A model generated the notes under the pieces. The model had not been told where the DNA came from, did not search any database, and saw nothing but the letters and a program-made list of their open reading frames with translations. This document shows, in pieces, positions 33,385 through 44,899 of a DNA stretch of 64,000 nucleotides (positions within the stretch are counted from its first letter, which is position 1; each line of letters starts with the position of its first letter). The DNA lies in NCBI GenBank assembly GCA_029990175.1, contig JARKIP010000048.1, forward strand, positions 26,932,001-26,996,000, written 5' to 3'. This DNA comes from Petunia secreta. Its lineage: Eukaryota; Streptophyta; Magnoliopsida; Solanales; Solanaceae. A program made the translations under genes and the position numbers.

Positions 33385-34734
33385 ATACTCATATGGTGGA
33401 AAGCGACTTCTGGATTCTGGAGATGCTGGTGATCCAAGGACGTGCAAGCTCTGTGGTGGATCACGTCACTATGAAATGCAGCTGATATCCCTATTGCTAT
33501 ATTTTCTACAGGGACCAGTCAGTAGATAGCTAGAATTGGATGACTTTAAGGGGTCGTTTGGTATGGTGTATAGTATTAGCTAATCCATGTATAAGAACTT
33601 GGATAAGTTAATCCATTGTTTGGTTGGCTGTATAAGAGTATGTACTAATAGTACATTATTTGGTTTGATTAGTAGAAACTGGTATAAAACTAAGCACAAA
33701 CAATACATTGTTTGGTTACATTTCCGCATTAATAATACCTGTATAAGTTATATATCAATCTATAAATTATTTTATGCGAGCTAGAGGGTGGAATAAGAAT
33801 ACATGTATTAGCAATACATGGATTGAAATAAAAAATGACAAAAATACCCTCATCCATTTCTTTAAAACTCTATTTTAGTAAATGCTCTATTTTATTCTCT
33901 TAAAAAACTAACTATTTTAATAATTGTGTATTATAACTTTTAATTCAACTAACCAAACATCTAACTAGAAATCATTTCTAAATTCTAATCCATGTATTAT
34001 AATCCCTGCATAACTTATCCCTACATTGTTAATCCCTGCATAACTTATCCCAACATTGTTAACTCCTACATAAGTTATCCCTTTATTGTTAATCCCTGCA
34101 TTGTTAATCTCAGCATAACTTGTCTTCTAACCAAACGACCCGTAATAGTCTATACTTGCTCACATGTCAGCCTTTAACTGGATATATTCAGTGGGCATGA
34201 AAAGATAAGCCAAGTACCAGTTAAATTTTTTCTCTAGGATTCCCCCTTTAGTTCCGGGAAAAAATAAATTAATCCTTACAATGTAGGAGCGCAAAGCTGA
34301 TGTTTCATGTAAGAGAATTTTCAAGAGACTCTTTTGTCTTACCTGCTGCATATTGAAAGAGGAAATAATTAAGTTGAAAGTAATAAATTAAAAGATGAGG
34401 AAAGTAAGAAGTTGAATTGACGGAAAACTGTGATTGCAAACATCTCTTTTGTACATACATAAGTGTTGAACTCCTTCGAACTGCCTTAGCGAAATTCATG
34501 GCTTTGTCTCCACTGAACTAATTATTTCATTTGTTACCACCGAACTAATTATTTCTTTTGTTAGCTGTAGATAATACATTCTGCTATCTCTTTTCACAGT
34601 TCTTGTGTTGTCTCAAGCTTGGTGTAACTCATGGACTGTTTCATTTTCAGAATTGTTCAAAGAACCATAAGGATAACTCTAATGATGATGGCTGGATTGG
34701 GGCTGAGGATGTTGTTGCCGTACAATATGAATAG
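33385..34734 (+). pseudogene. PDCD2-like host gene remnant, C-terminal exons (copy 1)
   Basis: After a splice-acceptor-like TTTTTACATGTAG, an exon encodes YSYGGKRLLDSG, CKLCGGSRHYEMQL and LLYFLQ, resembling the PDCD2 C-terminal domain. A frameshift follows, then NWMTL. A MITE (33550-34142) interrupts the exon exactly there, and the frame resumes as IVYTCSH to 34165. A phase-0 intron (GT at 34166, TTTTCAG before 34651) leads to a last exon with GWIGAEDVVAVQYE and a stop at 34732-34734. The frameshift, MITE and missing upstream exons make this a pseudogene. A whole gene probably exists elsewhere. Confidence 0.72.
33550..34142. mobile_element. Harbinger-type MITE in the PDCD2-like exon, TSD TAA (593 bp, copy 1)
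   Basis: The TIRs are GGGGTCGTTTGGT and ACCAAACGACCCG (one terminal mismatch), with TAA at 33547-33549 and 34143-34145. The subterminal TTAATCCATTGTTTGG and AATCCCTGCATAAC repeats match the MITE at 20814. Removing it with one TAA restores the host reading frame. Confidence 0.88.
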
Positions 34735-35147
34735 CATTGATAAAATAAATCTGTGTTGTTTCGTAAGATATATTTCCATCATGTTGTTTTGTAAGATTAA
34801 TCTAGTAAAGAAGTGAGCCAATAGTGTTAACGTGGGCTAAATTTTGTTTAAATTATTTCGAGTTTGCTGACTACTTGGTAAGTCAATCGATAGGCAATTC
34901 GGAGTGGATATCTGTTAGAGATAGGGGCTCAGCTATGGTGAAGTAGCTTCTAGAAGAAATGTGGAGAGAGAACGGAGAAGAATAAAAACTGCATTGCTTC
35001 CATTATAAGCTAAGAGTATTACAAGAGCTTACTCAATTAACTAACTACCTACTATTTATACTAACTACACTAACTAACTTGTATAATTAAGTACTAGCTA
35101 GTCCGCTAACTTATGTTATTTACAATTTGATCCTGATTCTTCTAGCA

Positions 35148-36640
35148 CTCCCCCTCAAGCTGAGGGTGAAATATATCTTTCATTCCCAGCTTGCTCACTA
35201 AATAGTCATGTTGTGCCTTAGATAGAGCTTTAGTAAGGATATTAGCTAGCTGCTCTCTTGTCCCAATATGTTGAGTTTGAACTAGTCCCTTGTTGATCTT
35301 TTCTCTGATGAATAGGTAATCAATATCAATATGTTTTGTATGCTTATGAAAGATAGGATGAGTTGCTATCTGTATAGCAGCCTTGCTATCACATAATAAG
35401 GTGACTGGAAGTCTAACATTCACCCCTAACTCCTGAAACAGATCTTTGAGCCAAATAATTTCAGCAATGCATGGTTGATCTCATGCTTCTGAATTTAGCT
35501 TCTGTTGAACTTCTGGAGACTGTATTCTGTTTCTTTGCCTTCCATGAAATAAGAGCACCTCCAAATTTAACCAGATATCTAGTTACAGACCTCCTAGTTT
35601 CAACGCATGCACCCCAGTATGAATCACAGTATGCAACAAGGTCTTGCTTACTATTGGCTAGCATAAACAACCCAATACCAGGAGCATTCTTAATATATTT
35701 TACAACTCTCAAAGATGCATCTAAATAAGATTGTTTAGGATCATGCATAAATTGACTGAGTAGTTGTACTACAAAGGACAAATCAGGTCTGGTCATGGTA
35801 AAATACAGTAATCTTCCTACAAGTCTCTCATAGATACCTCTGTCCTTGAATCTGTAGTCTCTTCTTGCAGCTTCAGTAGGAACATACTTGTCATATTCTG
35901 TAGATGTGAGATTGTGATTGAACTCCAATGGGATAGAGAAGGGCTTATTGTCAGAAAGCCCCATTTCAGAGATAAGGCCTAAGGCATATTTCCTTTGACA
36001 CATCAGAATGCCACTCTTGTTTCTGTAGAATTCAATGCCTAGAAAGTATTTTAGCTCACCCAAATCTTTCATTTTGAACTTAGTCTGCAACCTTGTTCTC
36101 ACTTGCTCTATAAGAGTCAGACTGCTACCAGTAACCAGTAAGTCATCAACATACACAAGTATGATCGCTAGTTCACCATGTATTCTCTGTGTAAATAAGG
36201 AGTAATTATAGTATGATTGAACAAAATCCATGGCTAGTAAGGCTTCAGTCAGTTTCAAGTTCTACTGCCTAGGGGCTTGCTTTAATCTATATAGGACTTA
36301 TGCAATTTGCACACTTTCCTGTGCTCCCCTAGCTTGAAAGGCCATCGGGAACGTAAATATAGACCTCCTCCCATATATCACCTTGAATAAAGGCATTGTG
36401 CACATCCATCTGGTAAACATACCAACCAGATGATGAAGCCAATACAACCACAGATCTCACAGTAACCATCTTAGCAACTAGAGAAAAAGTTTCTATGTAG
36501 TCTAACCTTTCCAGCTGATTGTACCCCTTGGCCACTAGTCTGGCCTTGTATCTTTCAAATTCACTTGTAGACATGTATTTCACTTTAAGCACCTATTTGC
36601 ACCCAATAGGAGTCTTCACAGCAGGCAGATCAACTACTGA
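35148..36640 (-). pseudogene. copia-2 reverse transcriptase and RNase H (copy 1)
   Basis: RT motifs FERYKARLVAKGYNQ, YQMDVHNAFIQGD and the catalytic YVDDLLVTGSS are present. RNase H has SWKAKKQNTVSRSS, LCDSKAAIQIA and ANILTKAL. The first RNase H motif is degraded (CDSYWGAC, where copia elements have an Asp). Several stops and frameshifts separate the segments at about 36592, 36258, 35461 and 35423. Confidence 0.9.
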
Positions 36641-36753
36641 CCAGGTGTAATTATCTTCTAAGGCCTGAATTTCAGCTTTCATTGCCTCAACCCACTTAGA
36701 GTCTTTGCATGCTTCAACAAAAGAGGAAGTCTCAGTTATGACTGACTAAGAAA

Positions 36754-38470
36754 CTAAAAAGGCTTTGTAGTGGGGAGAAAGGTGATCATAACAGACAAAT
36801 TTGAGACAGGGTATGCACAGCAAGACTTCTTAATCTGAACAATGTAATCTTCCATCCACCCAGGCTGTTTGGGGCCTCTAGAAGACTTTCTAGGGGCAGG
36901 TATAGGAGCAAGAGCATCAGCTGAGTGTTGAGCTGGGAGCTGAGTTGCAGGTAAAGTCTCAGCACTAGGAGTAATAGCAACAGGATCAGGCATCTCAGAA
37001 AAAGGTGAGCCAGGGTTATTTAGCTGAGATATGGGTATATCAGACACGCTATCTGCAGCAGCAAAGTCTAAGACGGGAAAAAGTGGAGAGCGAGTAGAAC
37101 TTGAGGTTTTCAAGGGGAAGATATCTTTCCTGAGCACCACATCCCTACTTATAGATAACACCTTTGTATGTAGATCATAGAGAACGTACCCCTTTTGAGT
37201 AGTAGAATATCCCAAGTGAACTGTTGGAACAGCTCTTGGAGAAAATTTGTCATGTTTCTTAATAACTGAAGCATAGACTAGACTGCCAAAAATTCTAAGA
37301 TGTTGCAAGGATGAAACCTTTTGGTACAGCTTTTCAAAAGGTGATTTGCCTTGGAGAGTAACAGTGGGTAGTTTGTTAAGTAAGTACACAGCAGTGCTGA
37401 AAACTCACCCCAAAATCTGAGGGGAATGAAGGCTTGAAACCTCAATGCTCTGGTCATGCCAAGAATGTATCTATGCCTTATTTCTACTACACCATTCTGT
37501 TGTGGTGTGTATACACAAGAGATTTGATGCAAAATCCCATAATGTTTTAACAAGCACTCAACTTGGCTATTGAAAAATTCCGAGCCATTATCAGACCTGA
37601 GACACTTAATGTCACAGCTTAATTGAGTTTTGACTAGGCTAATAAATTCTTGCAGTATCATCGTAGACTCTGCTTTGGAATTGATAAGAAATAGTCGAAT
37701 AAACCTAGTGAAGTCATCAACCAAGGTCATAGAATATCTCTTACCATCATGAGTGGGCACCCTATAAGGCCCCCAAATATCAGCATGCACAATATCAAAA
37801 GGGAAAAGAGATTTAGTAACACTCAATTAAAAAGGAATTCTGGATTGCTTTTCAAGAGGACATACTGAACAATAATGGTCTTGTAGCTGTACATTATGCA
37901 GAAGTTGAAGCTATTTCAAGACCTTAAGAGAAGCATGACCTAACTTTCTATGCCACAGGGCAGAAATATCACTAGCACTAGACAAAGCATAAGGAGCCAC
38001 TACTTTATTAGTGCAATTATTGTATGAAATGCTATGTACATAGGGTAAATGTATAGAACTAATAACAGGTTGCTGACTGAAGATCCTTTGTCCTTCTCAT
38101 TTAAGCAGATAAAGTCTTTTTTCTTCCTTACCAATCCCCAATACCTTTCCATTTGAGAGGTCCTGGAAAACACAAAAGTCAGGATAGAAAATCACCAGAC
38201 ATCCTAACTTCTTGGTGACTTGAGATACTGAGAGAAGATTATACTTGAAAGCTAGTATATGAAGGACATTACTGACAGAAATCTTCAAGAATAGCTGATT
38301 CACCAGTATGAGTGATATCTACCTTACCTCCATTAGGTAAATTTACTTTACTTCTGTCACTATCTGTCAACACTTTATATTTATTCAGCAAGCCTAAATC
38401 ATGTACCATGTGATTTGAAGCACATGTGTCTATAATCTAGTTATACTTAACTAGATTAGTCATGAATGCA
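36754..38470 (-). pseudogene. copia-2 protease and integrase (copy 1)
   Basis: The protease active site reads IIDTCASNHMV, with Cys for the usual Gly, preceded in copy 1 by a TAG at about 38437-38439 where copy 2 has Trp. Integrase shows FDIVHADIWGPYR, LRSDNGSEFF, YTPQQNGVVE and RALRFQAFIPLRFWG. The Ser- and Pro-rich linker continues to 36754. Multiple frame breaks occur at about 38097, 37830 and 37300-37390. Confidence 0.9.
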
Positions 38471-38779
38471 CTGGAAATACCTACTGAACCAGTAGTAGCT
38501 GCATTGGCTTCATGATCAACTCCTTTTCCTTTGTTTAACATCTGGATAATCTGTGAGTACTGATCTTGATTAAAGAATGGAGGTCTTGGAGATGAACCCG
38601 AGGATGCACTAAATCCAGCTGGATTATAGCCATTGTTATATCCATGTAATGATTATACAGATTGATGTTGTTTCTATTGTAGCTGGAACACTGAGAATGA
38701 CCTCTTTGAATTAATCCCTGAGTACTAGACTGACTCATAAACTCATTTCTGTTGCCTGAACCAAAAGACTGAGGTGATA

Positions 38780-39836
38780 CATTCATAAACTCAGTTTTGT
38801 TGCCTGAACTCTAGGGCTGAGTCTGAGCACTCTGAGCCTCATTAGGATAGTTGGCTGAATTAGCACGAGTCTGTTGACCCTAAGGTCCCTACTTTTTCTT
38901 AGATTTATAGCCCTCAGGGTAACCAATTAGTTGATAGTAGTGCTCTCTAGTATGCCCTTTGTCAGAGCAATGATCACAATAACGTACAGGCCTATTAGAA
39001 GATCTATTTCCACCATTTCTGTTTGAGTTTCCTCTGTTTGTGGTATTGAAATTCATAGAGTTTATCTTATTACTTAGAAAAGAAATTGGATCAACTGGTC
39101 CAGTTTTAAAAGATGTATTAGATGCCTGCATTCTCTGATTTTCAACAGTGATAATCATGGCATAGGCCTGATTTAAACTAGGGAGAGGGCAAGTCATTAA
39201 CACTTGACTCTTTGTTTGAGCATATGATTCATTGAGCCCCATAAGATACTGCCATAACTTCTATAGCTGGGAGTGTTTTGTATACTCTTTAGATTCAGCA
39301 CAACCACAAGAAGATGGTGATATAAGAGCCTCAAGCTCATCCCATAACTCTTTGAGCCTAGAGAAATAGGCTGATACAGATGGCATTCCCTGTGTCAGAG
39401 TAGTAATCTCCTTATCAAGATAGAATGCTCTAGAAACATTTACTTTATCAAACCTCTCTCTAAGATCCTCCCACACTATTTATGCATCGGAAGCATAGAT
39501 TACACTGCTCAAGAGCTCCTTAGACACAGTGTTCATGATCCATGCCAGTATAATAACATTATATCTATCCTAGAGATCATGAAGCACAAGATCACAACTC
39601 TCATTTTTATAGGTGCCTAACACAAAAACGAGCATTTCTTCCCCCATCAGTATAATTTTCATTGATTTACTCCACAGTGAGTAATTTTCAGAGCCCTGAA
39701 GCTGCACTGAAACCAACACTAAACCTTGCTTGTCCGAGTGATGGATATACATGGGATGGTTATGGTGAATTTTATCATACGGATCACTAGTTGAAGCACT
39801 AGCATTGATACTAGCAGAAACTTGAGGATTCACCAT
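38780..39836 (-). pseudogene. copia-2 gag (copy 1)
   Basis: The ATG at 39836 starts MVNPQVSAS. HPMYIHHSDKQG and SENYSLWSKSMK mark the gag N-terminus, and GLNESYAQTKSQVL the capsid. The zinc knuckle reads YCDHCSDKGHTREHYY, with Tyr at the last Cys position. Stops replace Gln or Trp codons near 39572, 39480, 39260 and 38885. Confidence 0.88.
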
Positions 39837-40303
39837 TGTATTACCAGAATTAACTACGAATTGTTCAAATTACTCACAAATTAGGACAAATCTATAAGAT
39901 TCAGCGGGATTTATAGAAATTCTCAACAAAAAAATGAACCAAACAGTAAAGGAAACCCTAAATTTGACACTTTAACAGTGAAATTTAACAGCAAAAAATA
40001 GCGAGGAATGAAGCTTAGTTACCAATTCTGAACTCAGAATCGCACTGCCAGTGCTCTGATACCATGTTGAGATAGGAGCTCAGTTATGGTGAAGTAGCTT
40101 CTAGAAGAAATGTGGAGAGAGAATGGAGAAGGAGGAAAACTGCATTGCTTCAATTATAAGCTAAGAGTATTACAAGAGCTTACTCAACTAACTAACTACC
40201 TACTATTTATACTAACTACACTAACTAACTTGTCTAATTAATTACTAGCTAGTCCTCTAACTTATGTTATTTACAACTTGATCCTGATTCTTCCAACAAT
40301 ATG

Positions 40304-40634
40304 TAATAATCTGCAGAATTTGTTGTAACAAAGGTTAAACCATGACATTTTGCTTATTCTCTTCCAAAACAAATTTCTCATTCGACCTATGGTTTATGAA
40401 GTTGTGTTTGACACATCCTAATACACCCATGTACTTTGAACCAAAGAATTTCCAAAAAAAAATAAATAAATAAAGAAAATGATATGGTTAAACACATTAT
40501 AGGAAATCTGTGACAAAAATATATATGCTTGGGTTGTCCATATCGTAAAAATTTAGTGTAGGGGCCTGTTTGGCGCGCGTTAATTGATTTGTAGCCGTCA
40601 AAAACAAATTCGCTGAGAAATAGCCACCTCCGGA
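40304..40634. other. Intergenic flank of copia-2 (copy 1)
   Basis: AT-rich DNA without a supported gene; its copy-2 counterpart is 61160-61490. Confidence 0.45.
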
Positions 40635-41060
40635 CAAATCCCAGTATAAATACTGGGGCCTTGAACAAAACTTGTTCAAAGCCCCAGTATTTATACTGGA
40701 AAACTTCAGTAAACTAACCCCAGTATAAAATACTGGGGCTTTGAACAAGTTTTGTTCAAGACCCCAGCATTTTGTTATGGGACTTTGTATAAAGCTTCAG
40801 TCCCATAACAAAATGCTGGGGCTGTGAACAAAACAACTTGTTCAAAGCCCCAGCATTGTTATGGGACTGAAACTTTATATATAAAGTCCCATAACCCATA
40901 ACAAAATGCTGGGGCTGTGAACAAAACTTGTTCAAAGCCCCATCATTTTGTTATGGGACTGAAGCTTTATATATAAAGTCCCATAACAAAATACTTAGGC
41001 TTTGAACGAGTTTTGTTCAAAGCCCCAGTATTTTGTTATGGGGCTAGTCTGGGGTGTTTT
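40635..41060. repeat. Palindromic minisatellite array (copy 1)
   Basis: Alternating inverted units built on CCCCAGTATTTTGTTATGGG and TTGAACAAGTTTTGTTCAA form at least five potential hairpins. TTATATATAAAG loops join neighbouring units. Copy 2 (61491-61925) carries one extra CCCATAA. Confidence 0.9.
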
Positions 41061-42331
41061 TCCAACACTAATGGAGCTTAAGTGTGCGCGCGAATTTTTG
41101 GCTATTCTTCAATGAATTTTGAAACGGTGGATAATTTCCATTGAGCGCGTCCAAAAATGGCTAGTGATCAAAATTTCCCGTCCATATCCAACTACCGTTA
41201 GTAAAATCATGTAGTCCATGTTAGGGTATCACGTGTTCCCTCACTGTTTGGAAAATGAATTATTTTATCTTTAGAAGTTGTCTTTAAGCTCACTCTTCAA
41301 TCAACTTTAAGATTCCAGCACCATCTTTTAATTTTCTTTCTTAACAATCAGTACTCCACTTTAAACTAGTTGGATAAGATATTAATGGCATATTTGTAAA
41401 TACACAATACATAGTTAGTATAGATCTTGAGGATATACTTGTAAATAAACAACTAGGTTTTTATATTGGTGTGTATTACAGAAATGAGCAAAAAATACCT
41501 TGGTCTTATAAATTGAGTTATTTTTAGTGGTATTAAAGAATTGAGCACTTTTACTTTAAATGAAGCTGAAAGTACAGAATAACCCTTACTAATAGAAAAT
41601 TTCCTGTAATTACAAAAATACCACCGCAACTTTTTGAAGCCATAATTACAAAAGTATTACCACACCTTTTTTAATTCGAAATTACAAAAAATGCTAGTGC
41701 TTTCTGCACAGCAAAAAATAATGCCAATTTGGTTGTATTTCACGCCTATTTTGTGAATAAATAAGGTCAAATCGGGATCATTTCGCTCATACAAAGCAGT
41801 CAACCATCTGTGTTTCACGTCTATTTTATGAATAAATGAAGCCAAATCGTTATCGTCTCGATTACATACAAAAATCAAAACAAAATAAAATATAAGACAA
41901 ATCCGGTATCATTTCTTCATACAATGAGCAAAACATTATGTTCATTTTAAAATAAATGATGTCAAATCAGCCATACTTTATCGATTCACAAAAAAAACTT
42001 TCAAGTGCTTATATATTTAAAAATAACAACAATCTGATTGCGTTTATGCATATAATCGTTTCCATTTTTAAAGAAATGAGGCCAAATCGATCTCACTTCA
42101 CACATCCACAAAAAAAATCTCCAAGTGCTTATATATTTAGAAATAATGTCAATTCAGCTGTATTTATGCATATATTGGACCAACATCCAAACCGTCTTCA
42201 ATTCGTTCATTCACAAAAATACATATGAAAATACAAAAATCAACAAAAATATATTTTTTCAAATCTTACTATTGCACAAAAAAATTACAAAAAAAAAATA
42301 ATAATAATAAAGACTTGTGTTGATTTTGCAG
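41061..42331. repeat. AT-rich non-coding with 120-bp tandem repeat (copy 1)
   Basis: AAGTGCTTATATATTTA recurs at about 42003 and 42123 inside diverged 120-bp units (about 41950-42190). Related degenerate units (AAATCGG..TCATTTCG) lie at 41700-41860. Short frames here are motif-free. Confidence 0.6.
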
Positions 42332-42441
42332 GTGAGTGAACAAACTGCATTGACAATGGCAGTAAGGTTTCCAAGCATGAAGTCACTACAGACATACGTG
42401 AACAATAGCACCCAAGAGAAGTATCCATGCCTTGATGAAAA
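42332..42441 (+). pseudogene. Orphan host-type exon, 110 bp (copy 1)
   Basis: An open 110-bp segment lies between TTGATTTTGCAG and GTAAGT, a strong acceptor and an exact consensus donor. It encodes VSEQTALTMAVRFPSMKSLQ and then TYVNNSTQEKYPCLDEK. I do not recognise the gene, and neighbouring exons are not evident. Copy 2 differs by one substitution at 63260, Val to Leu. It could belong to a gene split by the rearrangements. Confidence 0.45.
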
Positions 42442-42466
42442 GTAAGTTTGTCATGGGAACTGTTTG

Positions 42467-43240
42467 GATTGGGATCCCATCCAGTAATTATTTGTACAAT
42501 AATGTCCAAACACAACTGAATTAGTGCCATGTGTCCTTATTAAAATTTAATTGTCCTATTTATCTCTTTACATCCATCCATCTAAAATCTCTTTCTCCTT
42601 CCAAACAAGGCATATACAGGAACCTAACAAAGACTAATGAAAAGTCTGCTGTATAGATTGTTTACTCTATTTTCGAAAGCACATTCTACGAAGATATTTA
42701 AATTTATTAAGTACTTCTTCGAGTTCAATGAGTTCTCAAAATGGAAAAAACGAATCATCATGGAAAGCAGAATTGAATTACAATTTTAAAAGTGGGAAAA
42801 GTTTCACAGAAGAACATTGTATTCGTTTTTTCCGTAATCCACAAGAGATCTCTAATTTTTTACCTCCATAACAGTACACATACTTTGTAAAGGTTTTTCT
42901 AAAGAGAAAAAATATACTCTTGCCATTGCAACATATGTTGCGATGAAATTTGGAGAAGACAAGTGATTGTATATATTAGTACTAAATTTCTTTCTCAAGA
43001 AAGCAAAACAAAGTCCACCTTCAAGCTAAAAATAGAAATTGAATTTCGGAAAAGCATACAAGTTTGTTGGCTAAGCATTTGTTGGATTCCGGTATATGTT
43101 TTTTTTGGAAGGAGAAAAAAGTTTTAAATGGATAGATATGAAGAGATAAATAGGACCATTATATTTTTAAAAGGGACACGTGGCACTAAACCAATTATAT
43201 TGAACATTATTGCACAAATAATTACTGGATGGGATCCCTA
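42467..43240. mobile_element. Long-TIR MITE (copy 1)
   Basis: GGGATCCCATCCAGTAATTA (left) is mirrored by TAATTACTGGATGGGATCCC at the right end. The inverted similarity continues over about 110 bp, including CCATGTGTCC against GGACACGTGG. The target duplication is unclear. The interior is non-coding. Confidence 0.75.
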
Positions 43241-43789
43241 TCCTCGTGGAATAGGGGAAATCATATTAATTCAGCGACGATTTAGGAGAAGTGAGGGATA
43301 GGGTTTCAGACTTGAGTGGATGTGTATAGTTAAAAGGGTGAAATCAATAGTGGCCATTAGATCGCACATGTGGACGGACGAGATTTCGCCACGTCGGACA
43401 CATGAGTGAGGTGTTCACATGTGCTCTGTATGTATGTATGTATTGTGTAGGTGTGTATACATTTAGAGGCTGATATTTATATTTACAAATGCTAATAAAC
43501 AAAAATAATTGGTAGAAAATATGGAAATTGCAAAAAAGATTTTGGATAAACACAAATAGTTATGAATGAGTTCAAATGAAGTAATTATGTACAAATGCAT
43601 AGATAATTAAATGTACTAATATAGCATTCAATTGCATAATAAATCACAAATCATGCACGTGAATTGGTCCAATTTTGTAATATCACTAGAACTAAATATG
43701 CCCGTTTTGCATCGAAAAATAGTGATATGGAAATATGAAATTAATGTGTGCAAACATGACAGAAAATACTATTGTAACTTGAAATTGAA
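43241..43789. other. Intergenic, nothing recognised
   Basis: Includes a small TGTA-rich run near 43428-43445. No gene supported. This interval would lie beyond the window end in copy 2. Confidence 0.45.
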
Positions 43790-44345
43790 TATAGCCAAAT
43801 TTTGGGATGCCATAGTATAGGATAGGCAAAATTGGATGTCAACAGCCTCCATTATGGGTGTGGTTTTAACCTCCATTATGGGTGTGGTCACTTCCCAGTA
43901 TTCTATCTTCTATATCTACCATTGCGTTGAAATCTCTCATTTCCAGCCAAGGTTGGTGAGACATTCAATGAAATAATCTTACTTCAGTCCATAACTCTTT
44001 AATATCTTTAAGAGTATGCAAACTATATACAGATGTCATATCAAATACCGTTTTTAAATTTCTAAATTGGACAAACCCATGGACATATTGAACTGATTCA
44101 TGAATGATGCGGAAATCAATATAGTTGGAGTTCCACATGACAAAGATTCTCCCTTTTCTACTGCTCCTAGCATACGCACACCACTGCCACCCAAGATCAG
44201 TCTTTGTAGTAACTTTAATAATGTTATGCTCTTTTATTCTATGCTGTAATATGCAAACTAATACTAAATTATTCCTCTTGATGAATAACTTTAGCTCTTT
44301 TTGCTTATAAACCTTATTCAAACCCTACTGTTCCATGCTACTAAC
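43790..44345 (-). pseudogene. LINE B ORF2 endonuclease domain
   Basis: The reverse strand encodes GLNKVYKQKELKLFI, TDLGWQWCAYA, GRIFVMWNSNYIDF, VFDMTSVYSLH, KELWTEVRLFH and PWLEMRDFNAMVDIEDR. This is the APE-type endonuclease start of a plant L1 ORF2. A missing base near 44325 breaks the start, and a stop follows VRLFH. GGGTGTGG-containing 22-base units are duplicated near 43848-43885. It lies downstream, in LINE B orientation, of the ORF1 C-terminus at 44900-45298. Confidence 0.88.
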
Positions 44346-44463
44346 TTCATTAAGGATTAGTATTTGGTGGTCCTCTATCCCTTTCTTGTTCTCCTTTTTT
44401 CTTTTCCCTTCATCGTCCTTGCTTGATTTAAGCTCTGCTAGTTGTCATCAATCAAGAGGTTAT

Positions 44464-44846
44464 CACAGTTGTCAAACCCACGCTTAAAGCACGCTTAAGC
44501 CCTAAAGTAAGGTGCGAAACAGGTTGAGCGCTTTGCCTCGCTTAATTGGCACTTCAGCGTTGCCATCAAGGCTTTAGGATATAATACTTCTTGCAGATGA
44601 GCAATTTCTTGAGAAGACGACACTAAACAATTGATATTTTACTTTATCTTGATTTTTATCAACCACTTTGTCAATATATTTGTATATTCATGCTTACACT
44701 TATTAGAGCTGGAGAATACAGATTTTTTTACATACTTGTTTTAGTTTCACCTTTCTTCATTAAAGTCCGTGCTTTATTTGCACTTAAGCGCTTAAAGTCC
44801 AAACTGACCTTAGAGCTTTTGTGCACTTTTCGCTTTCGACAATACT
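44464..44846. mobile_element. GC-ended MITE with 9-bp TSD AGAGGTTAT (383 bp)
   Basis: AGAGGTTAT is duplicated at 44455-44463 and 44847-44855. The ends show imperfect inversion (TTGTCAAAC versus TTGTCGAAAG), with subterminal GCTTAAGCCC and CACTTAAGCG blocks. It lies within LINE B, between ORF1 and the endonuclease. A related partial copy is near 32950. Confidence 0.72.
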
Positions 44847-44899
44847 AGAGGTTATAGGTGTTGTCATCATCCCCCCTATTCTTTTTTTTCAAGTCCCCT

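Larger units (their letters stand above)
34908..40303 (-). mobile_element. Full-length copia element (copia-2), TSD ATATG/ATATC (copy 1)
   Basis: LTRs at 34913-35147 and 40065-40298 flank a complete but broken gag-pol on the reverse strand. TSDs are 34908-34912 (ATATC) and 40299-40303 (ATATG); in copy 2 both read ATATG. About 14 LTR differences (about 6%) make it older than copia-1. Primer site TGGTATCAGAGC is next to the right LTR and the polypurine tract next to the left LTR. Confidence 0.95.
25929..43138. repeat. Tandem segmental duplication, copy 1 (period 20,856 bp)
   Basis: This interval recurs at 46785-64000. Differences seen are substitutions at 27637, 34912, 38438, 39759, 40605, 42398 and 42830, a 7-bp insertion in copy 2 near 61757 and a one-base A-run change near 63162. 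The period is 20,856 bp, then 20,863, then 20,862 after the indels. Confidence 0.96.

Noticed and set aside
40870..40910. CCCATAA runs resembling telomere repeat CCCTAAA
   Set aside because: Only two or three units, and not the plant telomere sequence; they belong to the palindromic minisatellite.
40635..41060. CRISPR-like alternating repeats
   Set aside because: The units are mutually inverted and the spacers are not unique. This is eukaryotic TE-rich DNA.
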